Positions 24,182-31,762 of a stretch of DNA of 48,557 nucleotides are shown here, one piece after another. The notes below the pieces were generated by a model. That model worked only from the letters and a program-made list of their open reading frames with translations. It did no database searches and had not been told where the DNA came from. Numbering within the stretch: the first letter of the stretch is position 1; each line of letters starts with the position of its first letter. The translations under genes and the position numbers were made by a program. The stretch is from Bacteroidales bacterium UBA3630 (GTDB lineage Bacteria > Bacteroidota > Bacteroidia > Bacteroidales > P3), in assembly GCA_002373995.1 (NCBI GenBank), contig DFLB01000043.1:18115-66671 (forward strand), read 5' to 3'.

Positions 24182-25081
24182 TTAGAAATCTTTTCTGTCG
24201 TACACGGCCCTCTTGTTCGTGGGGCGTTTCTTCCCCTCGCGGATAATGCTGCCGTCGGCCTTGTAGTCGCTCTTCTCTCCTCGTTGTGGCTTGCGAATGC
24301 CGAAATAGGTCTTGTCCAAGTGCAACCGCCGTGTGCGGAGCGTGTAGTTCTTGAAGTCGAGTATCCATTCCGGGTCGAAAGTCTGGTACAGGAACCGGCA
24401 TTCAAAGTGCAGGTGGGGCCCTGTGCTGTTGCCCGTGCTGCCTCCCAGCCCCACCACCTCGCCGGCAACCACCTTCTGCCCCTTCGTGACATGGATCTTC
24501 GACAGGTGCCCGTACAGGGTCTCAAGCCCGTTGGCGTGGCGCACCACGACGCAATTGCCGTAGCCGCCCATCCGCGAGGCTATGCGTACCGTCCCCCCGA
24601 AGGCCGCATGCACCGGATCCCCCGTCTGCAAGGCTATATCGACACCGTGGTGCCCGCGGTTCCACCGCCAGCCATAGTTCGATGTCTTTGGCTTCTTGAC
24701 GGGAAAGCAAAAGTCGCTGCTGTCGGCCACCAGCCGCAGGTTGATCTCGTCGGGGAGCATATCGGTCTTGGTGCGCCCCAAAGGGTTCACGCGGTTGGCC
24801 GGAAAAGCGTCGTACCACACCGGCACGATGTATGCCTCGTGCGGCGTTGTGGCCTCGCTCGTGGCGTTCCCCGTTGCCTTTGCCGGTGCCGCCGCTGCGG
24901 GTTTCATGGCTCTCGTGGCTCTCGGAGCGGCTGGTGTGGCGGTTTTGGGCTCCAGCTTCGCCTTCTCCGCCGCTTGAAGCCGTGCCGCCATTATCGAGTC
25001 GTAGTATGACATCTGGGCCTGCATTCGACCCGCGAAAACAAGCAGCAGCAACAGCATGATGGCCCTCCGCAACCGGGCCAC
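24182..25081 (-). other. M23 (LytM) endopeptidase module with internal start and signal peptide
   Basis: If translated separately from GTG at 25081, the product starts MARLRRAIMLLLLLVFAGRM, then QAQ: a basic N-region, hydrophobic core and a probable cleavage site at QA/Q. The last eight codons of sigma-54 would thus also encode the signal N-region. ATG at 25057 is a second choice. The mature protein would be about 275 residues with the zinc ligands His, Asp and His-x-His of an active peptidoglycan endopeptidase. The domain is certain; separate translation is inferred. Confidence 0.55.
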
Positions 25082-26449
25082 CGGAATACCCATCTGTTCG
25101 CGGTATTTCGCCACCGTCCGGCGGGCCACCGGCAGCCCCTTCTCGTTGAATTGCCGGGCTATGGCATCGTCTGAAAGAGGCGTTTGCTTGTCTTCCTGCT
25201 CTATTATGTCGGCAATCCTCTGTTTGATGGTCTCGACCGAGACCTCTTCGCCGTCCTCCTTCGCCATCCCTTTCGAGAAGCATTCTTTCAAGGCTATGGT
25301 GCCGAAGTCGGTCTGCATGTATTTGCTGTTGGCCATGCGCGAGATAGTGCTGATATCCAGCCCGGTGGCCTCGGCAACCTCGCGTTGGCGCATCGGCTGC
25401 AGCATGTCGGGGTCGCCGCTGAGCAGGAAACGCCGCTGATGTCGGACGATGTACTGCATCACCCGCACAATGGTGTCGTGCCGCTGCTGCAGCAGGTCTA
25501 TGAAGCCTTGCGCATCGGCCTGCTTCGAGCGCAGAAACTGGACGGTCTCGCGGTCGCCTTTCTGCTGCTCCATCTCGTGCAGCATGTCGGTATAGTAGCT
25601 GTTCAGGCTCAACTTCGGCAGGTGGCTGTCGTTGAGGTAGAATTGCAACTGCCCGTCGTGCTGGCTGAGGATGATGTCGGGAATGACCATCGCAGCATTG
25701 TCAGGGTCTGAGGCCGACGAGCCTGCTGGCTTGGGGTTGAGACGGCGTATCAGCGCCGCCGCGTCTTCCAGCTGCTCTTCGCTGATATCGAGCGAGGTGC
25801 AAATCCGCTCATAGCGGTGGTTGGCAAAGTCGTCAAAGTGGTTCCTCACGATGTCGAGGGCCACGGGCTGCATCCTGTCGTCGCTGCGTTCCAGCTGCAA
25901 ACTCAGGCACTCCTGCAGCGAGCGGGCTCCTATGCCCGCCGGTTCAAGGCTTTGCACGATGTGCAGCACCGCCTCCACCTCCTCGGGGCTGGCCTCAATG
26001 CCCTGCCTGAAGGCAAGGTCGTTGGCTATCAGGGCCAGGTCGCGGCTGAGGTATCCCGCATCGTCTAACGTGCCTATGATCTCTGTCGCTATCGTCTGCT
26101 GTCGTTCGTCGAGGTGGCGTAGCCCGAGTTGCTGCTGCAGTTGCTCGGCCACGGTCTGGTTGTCGCTGACGACAAACTCGCGCCTCACCTCGTTGGGATC
26201 CTGTTCGAGGTGCTCGCGGTAGTCGAATCCGTAGTCCTCGTCCTCGTCTATATCCCAGTCTGATTGATCGTTGTCGGTTTGCGGCAGGGGCTGCTCGTCC
26301 TGCGCTTCTGCCTCCAGGAGCGGGTTTTTCTCCACCTCCTCCTTGATGGCCTGTTCCAAGTCAGTGACGGGCAACTGCAACAGCCGCATCAGTTGTATCT
26401 GCTGAGGCGAGAATTTCTGTTGCAGTTGCTGTCGCTGTACTTGCTTCAT
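24182..26449 (-). CDS. rpoN: Sigma-54 factor fused in frame to a secreted-type M23 peptidase
   Basis: The frame encodes 755 residues. Residues 1-464 are a complete RpoN: activator-interacting helices (QLMRLLQLPVTDLEQAIKEE), an acidic spacer (about 50-105), the core-binding region, the DNA-binding region and the RpoN box ARRTVAKYRE (442-451). Sigma-54 normally ends a dozen residues later, at IPVARLRR. Here no stop occurs: IMLLLLLVFAGRMQAQ follows, a signal-peptide hydrophobic core and cleavage site. A Pro/Ala linker and a full LytM domain come next (HHGVD at 600-604, HLH at 679-681), with a basic tail. Either one fusion protein is made, or translation restarts at GTG 25081 or ATG 25057. ATG at 26449 is chosen as start because it begins MKQVQRQQL and overlaps the S46 stop by 4 bp. 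Confidence 0.88.
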   Translation of the reverse strand: MKQVQRQQLQQKFSPQQIQLMRLLQLPVTDLEQAIKEEVEKNPLLEAEAQDEQPLPQTDNDQSDWDIDEDEDYGFDYREHLEQDPNEVRREFVVSDNQTVAEQLQQQLGLRHLDERQQTIATEIIGTLDDAGYLSRDLALIANDLAFRQGIEASPEEVEAVLHIVQSLEPAGIGARSLQECLSLQLERSDDRMQPVALDIVRNHFDDFANHRYERICTSLDISEEQLEDAAALIRRLNPKPAGSSASDPDNAAMVIPDIILSQHDGQLQFYLNDSHLPKLSLNSYYTDMLHEMEQQKGDRETVQFLRSKQADAQGFIDLLQQRHDTIVRVMQYIVRHQRRFLLSGDPDMLQPMRQREVAEATGLDISTISRMANSKYMQTDFGTIALKECFSKGMAKEDGEEVSVETIKQRIADIIEQEDKQTPLSDDAIARQFNEKGLPVARRTVAKYREQMGIPVARLRRAIMLLLLLVFAGRMQAQMSYYDSIMAARLQAAEKAKLEPKTATPAAPRATRAMKPAAAAPAKATGNATSEATTPHEAYIVPVWYDAFPANRVNPLGRTKTDMLPDEINLRLVADSSDFCFPVKKPKTSNYGWRWNRGHHGVDIALQTGDPVHAAFGGTVRIASRMGGYGNCVVVRHANGLETLYGHLSKIHVTKGQKVVAGEVVGLGGSTGNSTGPHLHFECRFLYQTFDPEWILDFKNYTLRTRRLHLDKTYFGIRKPQRGEKSDYKADGSIIREGKKRPTNKRAVYDRKDF

Positions 26450-28596
26450 CTGACGATGTCCATTTCTTCTATGAGGTTCTTGGCTCCGGCGTAGACATCG
26501 ATCACCCACAGCATGTAGCGGCTGTCGAGGCAGATGCAGCGCTGCAGGTTCTCCTCGAAGTCTATGTCGCCGCTCATGGCCTCGCTGTTGCCGTCGAAGG
26601 CAAGCCCTATCAGCACGCCTTTGCCGTTGATCACAGGCGAGCCGCTGTTGCCTCCCGTGATGTCGTTGTTGGTGATGAAGCAGGTAGGCATCTCGCCGCG
26701 TCGGTTGGCATAGCGGCCGAACTCCTTTCGTGCATACAGCTCTTTCAGGCGCTCAGGCACGTTGAACTCGCTGTTGTTGGGGTCTTCCTTCTCGATGACG
26801 CCCTTCATCGTCGTGTAGTAGTGGTAGCTGACGCCGTCCTTCGGGTCGTAGCTCATGACGTTGCCATAGGTGAGGCGGATGGTGGAGTTGGCGTCGGGCG
26901 ACATCAACTTGCGCCCCTCGTTGATCTGGAGTATGCCGTCGGTGAAGTCGCGTATGCCGCGTTTCAGGTTGTCTCTCGACTGCTGCGGCACCGCCTCGCC
27001 CATCTGCTTGGCAGCATCCATAATCTCTCTGCCTGCCAGGAGCATCGGGTCTTTCTCCAGCTGCTTGGCGTTGGGCTTGAGCATATACTTGCCCAGGTTC
27101 TCCTGGTTGGCAAAAATGCTGGCCTTGTAGAGGTCGTCCACATATTTCGTCCAGTCGCCCTTGTATTTCTTGTTGGCCACCTTCAGGAAGTTGGGGCACA
27201 TATCGGGATTCATGTGGGCAAAGACATAGCCGAACATGGCGGCAGCCACGCGCTTGTCCACACGCTCGTCATAGTCTTTGAAGAAGTTGTTGAACATCCC
27301 CTCCGAGGCACTGAGGTCAAACTCGGGGTTCCCCTCCATCATCCTGTCAATGCGAATGGCAAGGCTGAGGGCTTCGGAGCCGCTGATCAGGCCCTCATTG
27401 AGGTACATCGTGGCTTCGCGCACCGAGCGCCGTGCCGCATAGCCTTCTTTGATCAGGCCCAGCGCATTGCTGTATTTCGGGCTGCGCTGGAAGCGGGCCC
27501 ACTCGCTGTATTCTTTCTCCACCTCTTTCTTCACACCCATGGTGTTGAGGTTCTTGAGGGCCTTGTTCTGCTCGTCGCTGTATTTCCAGTAGTTCGAGCA
27601 CGAGGCATATTTGGAGGCGTATTTGATGCGCGTGGCCTGGTCTGCGGCCATCTCCTCGCGCAGAATGTTGATCTTCACGGTGCGCAGCTCATGGCGCAGC
27701 TTGTTCACTATATCCATCGTCTCTTCCAGGCCATAGCTGGTGAGGAAGTGGTCCGTGGTGCCCGGGAAGCCTATCACCATCGCAAAGTCGCCGTCGTTGA
27801 TCTCGCCGGCGCTGACGGGCAGGTGGTGCTTCGGCGTCAGCGGCACGTTGTCCTTGCTGTAGTCGGCAGGGCTGCCGTCAGGAGCCGTGTAGATGCGGAA
27901 CATGGAGAAGTCGCATGTGTGGCGCGGCCACGACCAGTTGTCGGTGTCGCCGCCGAATTTGCCCATCGAACTTGGCGGTGCACCCACCAGGCGCACGTCG
28001 CGATAGATAATGTGCACGAAGAGGAAGAACTGGTTGCCGTTGAACATCGGCTTCACCTGTGCATTGTATTCGGTGCCGATGACTGCCTCTTGCTCTATCT
28101 CGCGGCACACTTTGCGGATGGCTGTCTCGCGGTCGCTCTCGCTCATGTCGTCGCTGAGGTTCTCCTTCACCTTGGCGGTGACATCCTCCATGCGCACCAG
28201 TATCGAGGCCGTCAAGCCTGGGTTGGGCAACTCCTGCTCCATCGTGTAGGCCCAGAATCCGTCGCGCAGGTAGTCGTGCTCCACGGTCGAGTGGCTCTGC
28301 AGGTAGCCGTAGCCGCAGTGGTGGTTGGTGCTCACGAGGCCTTTGCTCGAGATTATCTCGCCCGTGCAGAAATGCCAGAAAGGTTGTCCGGCATTGCCCA
28401 GACCCACGATGGCGTCTTTCAGGCAGCTCTGGTTGACGCTGTAGATGTCCTCGGGCGTCAACTGGAAGCCGGTGCGTCGCATGTCGTCGTAGTTCTTCCC
28501 GATGAGCGACAGGAGCCACATGCCCTCGTCGGCGCGTGCCACGCTGGGCAGCAGCACAGTCAGGGCCATTGCAATCACTAAAGTACGAATTTTCAT
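26446..28596 (-). CDS. S46 family dipeptidyl-peptidase (DPP7-like)
   Basis: A 716-residue periplasmic serine peptidase that removes dipeptides from peptides, typical of asaccharolytic or protein-feeding Bacteroidales. A signal peptide (MKIRTLVIAMALTVLLPSVA) precedes DEGMW, the usual mature N-terminus. The catalytic His lies in STNHHCGYG (about 89-97) and the catalytic Ser in TGGNSGSPV (about 647-655). The specificity position reads AFDGN: Gly, as in DPP7 (hydrophobic P1), rather than Arg of DPP11 (acidic P1). ATG at 28596 is preferred over an upstream in-frame start at 28692, which would put 32 non-signal residues before the signal and lies upstream of the promoter. It begins the operon with sigma-54, ribH and fmt. 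Confidence 0.93.
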   Translation of the reverse strand: MKIRTLVIAMALTVLLPSVARADEGMWLLSLIGKNYDDMRRTGFQLTPEDIYSVNQSCLKDAIVGLGNAGQPFWHFCTGEIISSKGLVSTNHHCGYGYLQSHSTVEHDYLRDGFWAYTMEQELPNPGLTASILVRMEDVTAKVKENLSDDMSESDRETAIRKVCREIEQEAVIGTEYNAQVKPMFNGNQFFLFVHIIYRDVRLVGAPPSSMGKFGGDTDNWSWPRHTCDFSMFRIYTAPDGSPADYSKDNVPLTPKHHLPVSAGEINDGDFAMVIGFPGTTDHFLTSYGLEETMDIVNKLRHELRTVKINILREEMAADQATRIKYASKYASCSNYWKYSDEQNKALKNLNTMGVKKEVEKEYSEWARFQRSPKYSNALGLIKEGYAARRSVREATMYLNEGLISGSEALSLAIRIDRMMEGNPEFDLSASEGMFNNFFKDYDERVDKRVAAAMFGYVFAHMNPDMCPNFLKVANKKYKGDWTKYVDDLYKASIFANQENLGKYMLKPNAKQLEKDPMLLAGREIMDAAKQMGEAVPQQSRDNLKRGIRDFTDGILQINEGRKLMSPDANSTIRLTYGNVMSYDPKDGVSYHYYTTMKGVIEKEDPNNSEFNVPERLKELYARKEFGRYANRRGEMPTCFITNNDITGGNSGSPVINGKGVLIGLAFDGNSEAMSGDIDFEENLQRCICLDSRYMLWVIDVYAGAKNLIEEMDIVR

Positions 28597-28642
28597 AGGT
28601 TTATTTGTTTTAATTATTTGAATATACCTGAAATTGAGACTG

Positions 28643-28672
28643 CAAAGATACGAAAAAAATCGCACCGTGCAA
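28643..28672 (-). promoter_or_regulatory. Bacteroidota-type promoter for the S46/rpoN/ribH/fmt operon
   Basis: On minus: TTG (28672-28670), 19-base spacer, TATCTTTG (28650-28643), followed by CAG. The leader to the ATG at 28596 is about 40 bases. Confidence 0.78.
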
Positions 28673-28699
28673 CAAAAAAACGCAAAAAACATCTCTGTA

Positions 28700-30889
28700 T
28701 TACCTCAGCAAGGTCACAGTCCCCCGGCCGGCGTCGCGATGTCCTGTGACATCTGTCGCAAACCACAGGTAGACGTATGTCCCTTGCGGCATTGGCGTGC
28801 CGTCGCAGGTGCCGTCCCACGTGGCTTTGGCGTCGGTGGTGCTGTAGACCACTTGGCCGCGGCGATTGTAGACGGTCAGTTCGTAGCTCGCCAGCTCGAC
28901 CGACGGCGTGCAGCCAAATCGGTTGTTGATTTCCGCATCCGGTGTGAAGGTGTTTGGAAACCAGACGGTCCGTGCTATCACCGGCAGCGACACCGTGCTG
29001 TCGGCGCAGCATCCGGAGGCGTTGCAGGTGTGCAGGGTGACGGTCAGGCTGTCAGGCAGCGGGTGGTGGAACTGGTAGCGCACGCGGCGTCCGCTGAGGG
29101 TGGTGCCGTCGCTCATCGTCCATCGGCTCTCGCGGCTGCCTTCGGTACAGTCGTTGAAGGTGACCACAGGGTGGTCGTAGTCGATAAACGGGCGGCTTAG
29201 GCTGAGGCAGACCTCGGGCAGGCACGAGCTGATCCTCACCGTGACGGTCGAGTCGCACCCGTTGACGGCGGTCGTGCGGAAGGTGTAGGTGCCAGGGGTG
29301 CGGAGGATGGTGTCGCCGACGGCAACGCTGTCGCCCGGCATCAGCTCGTGGCTCTCTTCGTTGCGATAGGCAGGCAGCACGGTGAGTGTCAGCCGGTAGA
29401 GGTGCACCGTGTCTGGGTCGAACACCTGGCCCTCCATGCTGTGAGTCCCCGTGTCGGTCAGCCCGCCGTCGGCCCAATGGAAGGGTCCCCAGCGGTAGGC
29501 TGCATATTGGCATGTGGTATCGCTGCGGTAGAGGGTGTCGCGCGGGTAGGGGTCGAGGGCCATGCCCACGGGGTTGGCGTAGCTGTCGTTCCATGCGTTG
29601 CGCAGGCCGTAGACGAAGGCTACGAAGGTGCCGCTGTCAGCCTCCAACCGGTGGGCTCCGAGGCCGACAGGGGTGCGGTAGGTCTGCACCGGCAGGTAGT
29701 CCAGCCAGCTGCTGTCGTTGATGGGCACCCCGTCGAGCCGCAAGCCGTGCACGAGCGCCGTGTCGCAGAAGACGACGAGGCGGTCCGTTTGGCCGCCGGA
29801 GACAAACTCCTGCACCGTGAACCAGGCCTGCTGTACGCCGTGTTCCACCGACGGCACCATCACCGTCGAAGCAGCCCCGCAGTAGCCGCTCGCGCCGTAG
29901 CTGCTGAGCATCATGGTGTAGCCCGTGCGCCCGGTCGTGTGGGTCGATATGGCGGTGTAGGGGTTGGGCTCCATGACGTAGGTCTGCGAGTGCCCGCGGT
30001 CGAGGGTCGGGGTCTCGCCGCTCTGCGGCGTTTGGGCGTTGAAAGAGATGCGGTTGCCATCCTCGGCCGAGGTCATCAGGTAGTAGCACTTGCGCTGTTC
30101 GCCGATGCCGCCCGTCAAGTGCACGTGTCCCCACTGGCTCTCGGGGACAGCCTGTTCGAACATGTGGTTGCCGACGTACTGGTCGGCTGTCGGCACATGC
30201 CCCGCGCTGTTGCCCTGGAAAAGGGCGAAGGGGCGCCCGTTCGAGGTGACTGCCATGCCGCTGAAAGCGCCAAAGGTGCGGTGCTGCCGGGTGCCGACGA
30301 TGTAGACCTCGCCCCGCTGCAGGGCTATGTGCAGCCGCCCGTCGGCAGGGGCGTCGATGTCGTCCGGCGGGATGGGGATGCCGTTGGGGTTGACCAGATG
30401 CACGGTGACGACGGTGCTGTCCTCGGTGGCCACCAGGCCCAGCATCTCCGTGTCGCCCTGGGCGGCGGCGGCCGACTGAGCTATGTATCTGGTTCCCAGG
30501 CATAGCGTGGGAATGATCATGGCCACGTCGTGGCTGCTCTCGATGGCGTTGCGGGCATAGAGGGCTATGTCGGCCGTCGAGGTGACGTGATACGCCTTGC
30601 CCCGCACCGCGGCGTTGGTGCCGCAGAGGTGCTCCGCCATGCCGCCGCCGTCGAGGTGCAGCGTGACGCTGTCGTCGGCCGAGACAATGCTGATATCGGC
30701 TGCCTCGGGCCCCGTGGCTATGAGGGTACACGAGTCGATGGGAAGCTGATAGTAGCCGCCCGTGTTGGGCAGGAACATCACCCAGAAGTCGCGCGCCATG
30801 TTGGTCATCGCAAAGGGACTCTGTGCCGCTGCCGTGAAAGGCAACAGAACCAGCAACATCGTCAGTCGTCGTCTCGTGGCACGCAACAT
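28700..30889 (-). CDS. IgGFc-binding-like surface protein with type IX (type B) sorting domain
   Basis: A 729-residue exported protein. After a signal peptide (LLVLLPFTAAAQ) the segment ARDFWVMFLPNTGGYYQLP and the following 300 residues match the IgGFc-binding N-terminal-like family of Bacteroidota surface proteins (GRHFW/FWVMF start, MIIPTLCLGTRYIAQS, VGTRQHRTFGAFSGMAV). A Cys-bearing beta region follows, and the C-terminus is a T9SS type B (gliding-motility-associated, CHU_C) domain: FPNTFTPDAEINN, YELTVYNRRGQVVY, WDGTCDGTPMPQGTYVYLW. It should be delivered to the outer surface. The IgG-binding name is inherited; no binding is shown. It is a single gene on minus. Confidence 0.87.
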   Translation of the reverse strand: MLRATRRRLTMLLVLLPFTAAAQSPFAMTNMARDFWVMFLPNTGGYYQLPIDSCTLIATGPEAADISIVSADDSVTLHLDGGGMAEHLCGTNAAVRGKAYHVTSTADIALYARNAIESSHDVAMIIPTLCLGTRYIAQSAAAAQGDTEMLGLVATEDSTVVTVHLVNPNGIPIPPDDIDAPADGRLHIALQRGEVYIVGTRQHRTFGAFSGMAVTSNGRPFALFQGNSAGHVPTADQYVGNHMFEQAVPESQWGHVHLTGGIGEQRKCYYLMTSAEDGNRISFNAQTPQSGETPTLDRGHSQTYVMEPNPYTAISTHTTGRTGYTMMLSSYGASGYCGAASTVMVPSVEHGVQQAWFTVQEFVSGGQTDRLVVFCDTALVHGLRLDGVPINDSSWLDYLPVQTYRTPVGLGAHRLEADSGTFVAFVYGLRNAWNDSYANPVGMALDPYPRDTLYRSDTTCQYAAYRWGPFHWADGGLTDTGTHSMEGQVFDPDTVHLYRLTLTVLPAYRNEESHELMPGDSVAVGDTILRTPGTYTFRTTAVNGCDSTVTVRISSCLPEVCLSLSRPFIDYDHPVVTFNDCTEGSRESRWTMSDGTTLSGRRVRYQFHHPLPDSLTVTLHTCNASGCCADSTVSLPVIARTVWFPNTFTPDAEINNRFGCTPSVELASYELTVYNRRGQVVYSTTDAKATWDGTCDGTPMPQGTYVYLWFATDVTGHRDAGRGTVTLLR

Positions 30890-30964
30890 CCCGGTACTTT
30901 TTCAATCCTAACGCGTCTCAGCCTGTTTTATTGTTTGCCCACAACGAATTTCATCCTATGCTCT

Positions 30965-31029
30965 TGGTCCGGGGATGGTCCGAGGGTGGTCCGAGGGTGG
31001 TCCGGTGGTGGTCCGGCTTTCGGCGGACC
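30965..31029 (+). repeat. 11-bp tandem array TGGTCCGNNGN, copy 3, ending in hairpin
   Basis: Five units start at 30965, 30976, 30987, 30998 and 31009. GGTCCG of the last unit (31010-31015) pairs with CGGACC (31024-31029) across an 8-base loop. Its first two units and the preceding CTCT are identical to those of copy 1, about 24 kb away. Confidence 0.9.
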
Positions 31030-31154
31030 AACCTCGGGGGTGCCCCGGCGAGGGTGGGGGAAGAAAAGTTTTCAACACCGGCACAGGCATTTCCAGACGG
31101 CTTTCCGCCCTCGGCCGGCGACCCTGCGACTCCGCACTGGTTCTGCGGATTGGA

Positions 31155-31193
31155 ACTTTTTTTTCGGAAAAGTGAAACTTTTTCTCAAAAGTT
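31155..31193. promoter_or_regulatory. Tandem AT-rich inverted repeats upstream of mraZ (possible operator)
   Basis: ACTTTT (31155-31160) pairs with AAAAGT (31168-31173), and AACTTTT (31176-31182) pairs with AAAAGTT (31187-31193). The two palindromes sit side by side about 60 bases before the -33 box of the dcw promoter. They could be an operator or an upstream activating element; the role is not proven. Confidence 0.35.
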
Positions 31194-31249
31194 GCGTTTA
31201 TGGTTATGAACAACAAAAATTGGTTAAAAAAGACAAAAAAAGGATTTTT

Positions 31250-31282
31250 TTGGCAGAAATTGGATTTTTCTTCGTAATTTTA
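31250..31282 (+). promoter_or_regulatory. Promoter of the dcw cluster (mraZ)
   Basis: TTGG (31250-31253), 21-base spacer, TAATTTTA (31275-31282), 24 bases before the ATG. The -7 box departs from TANNTTTG at its last base in the same way as the ftsZ promoter. Confidence 0.65.
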
Positions 31283-31306
31283 CACCCTGAAAAATAGTAG
31301 GTAAAA

Positions 31307-31762
31307 ATGGCGTTAATACTTGGTAAAGAGTACTGTAAGGTGGATTCGAACGGCCGCTTCAAGTTTCCGATTGCCCTCAAGAAGCAGTTGGACACTGACG
31401 ACGGTCGTTTTGTCATCCGCCAGAGTGTCTATGCCGAGTGTTTGGAGCTGTGGACTTATGCCAGTTTCAGGGAAGAGGTGGAGAAACTCCAGGAGAAGCT
31501 GAATCCTTACCGTCGCGAAGACCGCGAAGTGCTGCGCAAGCTCACCGAGGGCAACATCATCGAGCTCGACTCGAACGACCGCCTGCTGGTGCCTGCCGAG
31601 CAGAAGGCCTTGATAGCGACGGCCAAAGAGTTGGTGCTGCAATCGACCGGCAAGTTCATCGAGCTCTGGGACCGTGAAGCCTACGACAAGATGAACAATT
31701 CCGGCAGCGACTACGCCCTGAGGGCCGAGGAGCTGCTGGGCCAGTCGGGGGCAGAGCAATGA
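31307..31762 (+). CDS. mraZ: Transcriptional regulator / division protein MraZ
   Basis: A 151-residue protein with two AbrB-like swapped-hairpin halves. KVDSNGRFKFPIALKKQL (about 11-28) is the first DxxGR motif; IIELDSNDRLLVPAEQ (about 84-99) is the second, here DSNDR. MraZ forms a ring that binds repeats before its own gene and controls the dcw cluster. It is the first gene of the cluster and overlaps rsmH by 4 bp. Length is normal for Bacteroidota MraZ. Confidence 0.92.
   Translation: MALILGKEYCKVDSNGRFKFPIALKKQLDTDDGRFVIRQSVYAECLELWTYASFREEVEKLQEKLNPYRREDREVLRKLTEGNIIELDSNDRLLVPAEQKALIATAKELVLQSTGKFIELWDREAYDKMNNSGSDYALRAEELLGQSGAEQ

Larger units (their letters stand above)
30890..31306. 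other. 417-bp divergent region upstream of mraZ
   Basis: It contains copy 3 of the TGGTCCG array and hairpin (30965-31029), a second imperfect GC hairpin (31032-31053), a pair of neighbouring AT inverted repeats (31155-31173 and 31176-31193), and the mraZ promoter (31250-31282). No ORF with coding character was found, and no consensus promoter for the minus-strand surface protein. Confidence 0.65.

Noticed and set aside
26450..26509. A 20-residue N-terminal extension of sigma-54 from GTG at 26509
   Set aside because: It reads through the end of the S46 gene in another frame; MKQVQRQQL at 26449 is the normal RpoN start.
26821..28581. A 586-codon plus-strand frame opposite the S46 peptidase
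   Set aside because: It is a shadow of the peptidase; the minus-strand frame has all catalytic motifs and a signal peptide.
28597..28692. A 32-residue N-terminal extension of the S46 peptidase
   Set aside because: It would begin upstream of the promoter boxes at 28643-28672 and place Phe/Cys-rich residues before a perfect signal peptide.
31135..31166. CCGCA/TGCGG hairpin followed by a T-tract upstream of mraZ, considered as a terminator
   Set aside because: The stem is only 5 bp, the T-run begins several bases after it, and no plus-strand gene ends nearby.
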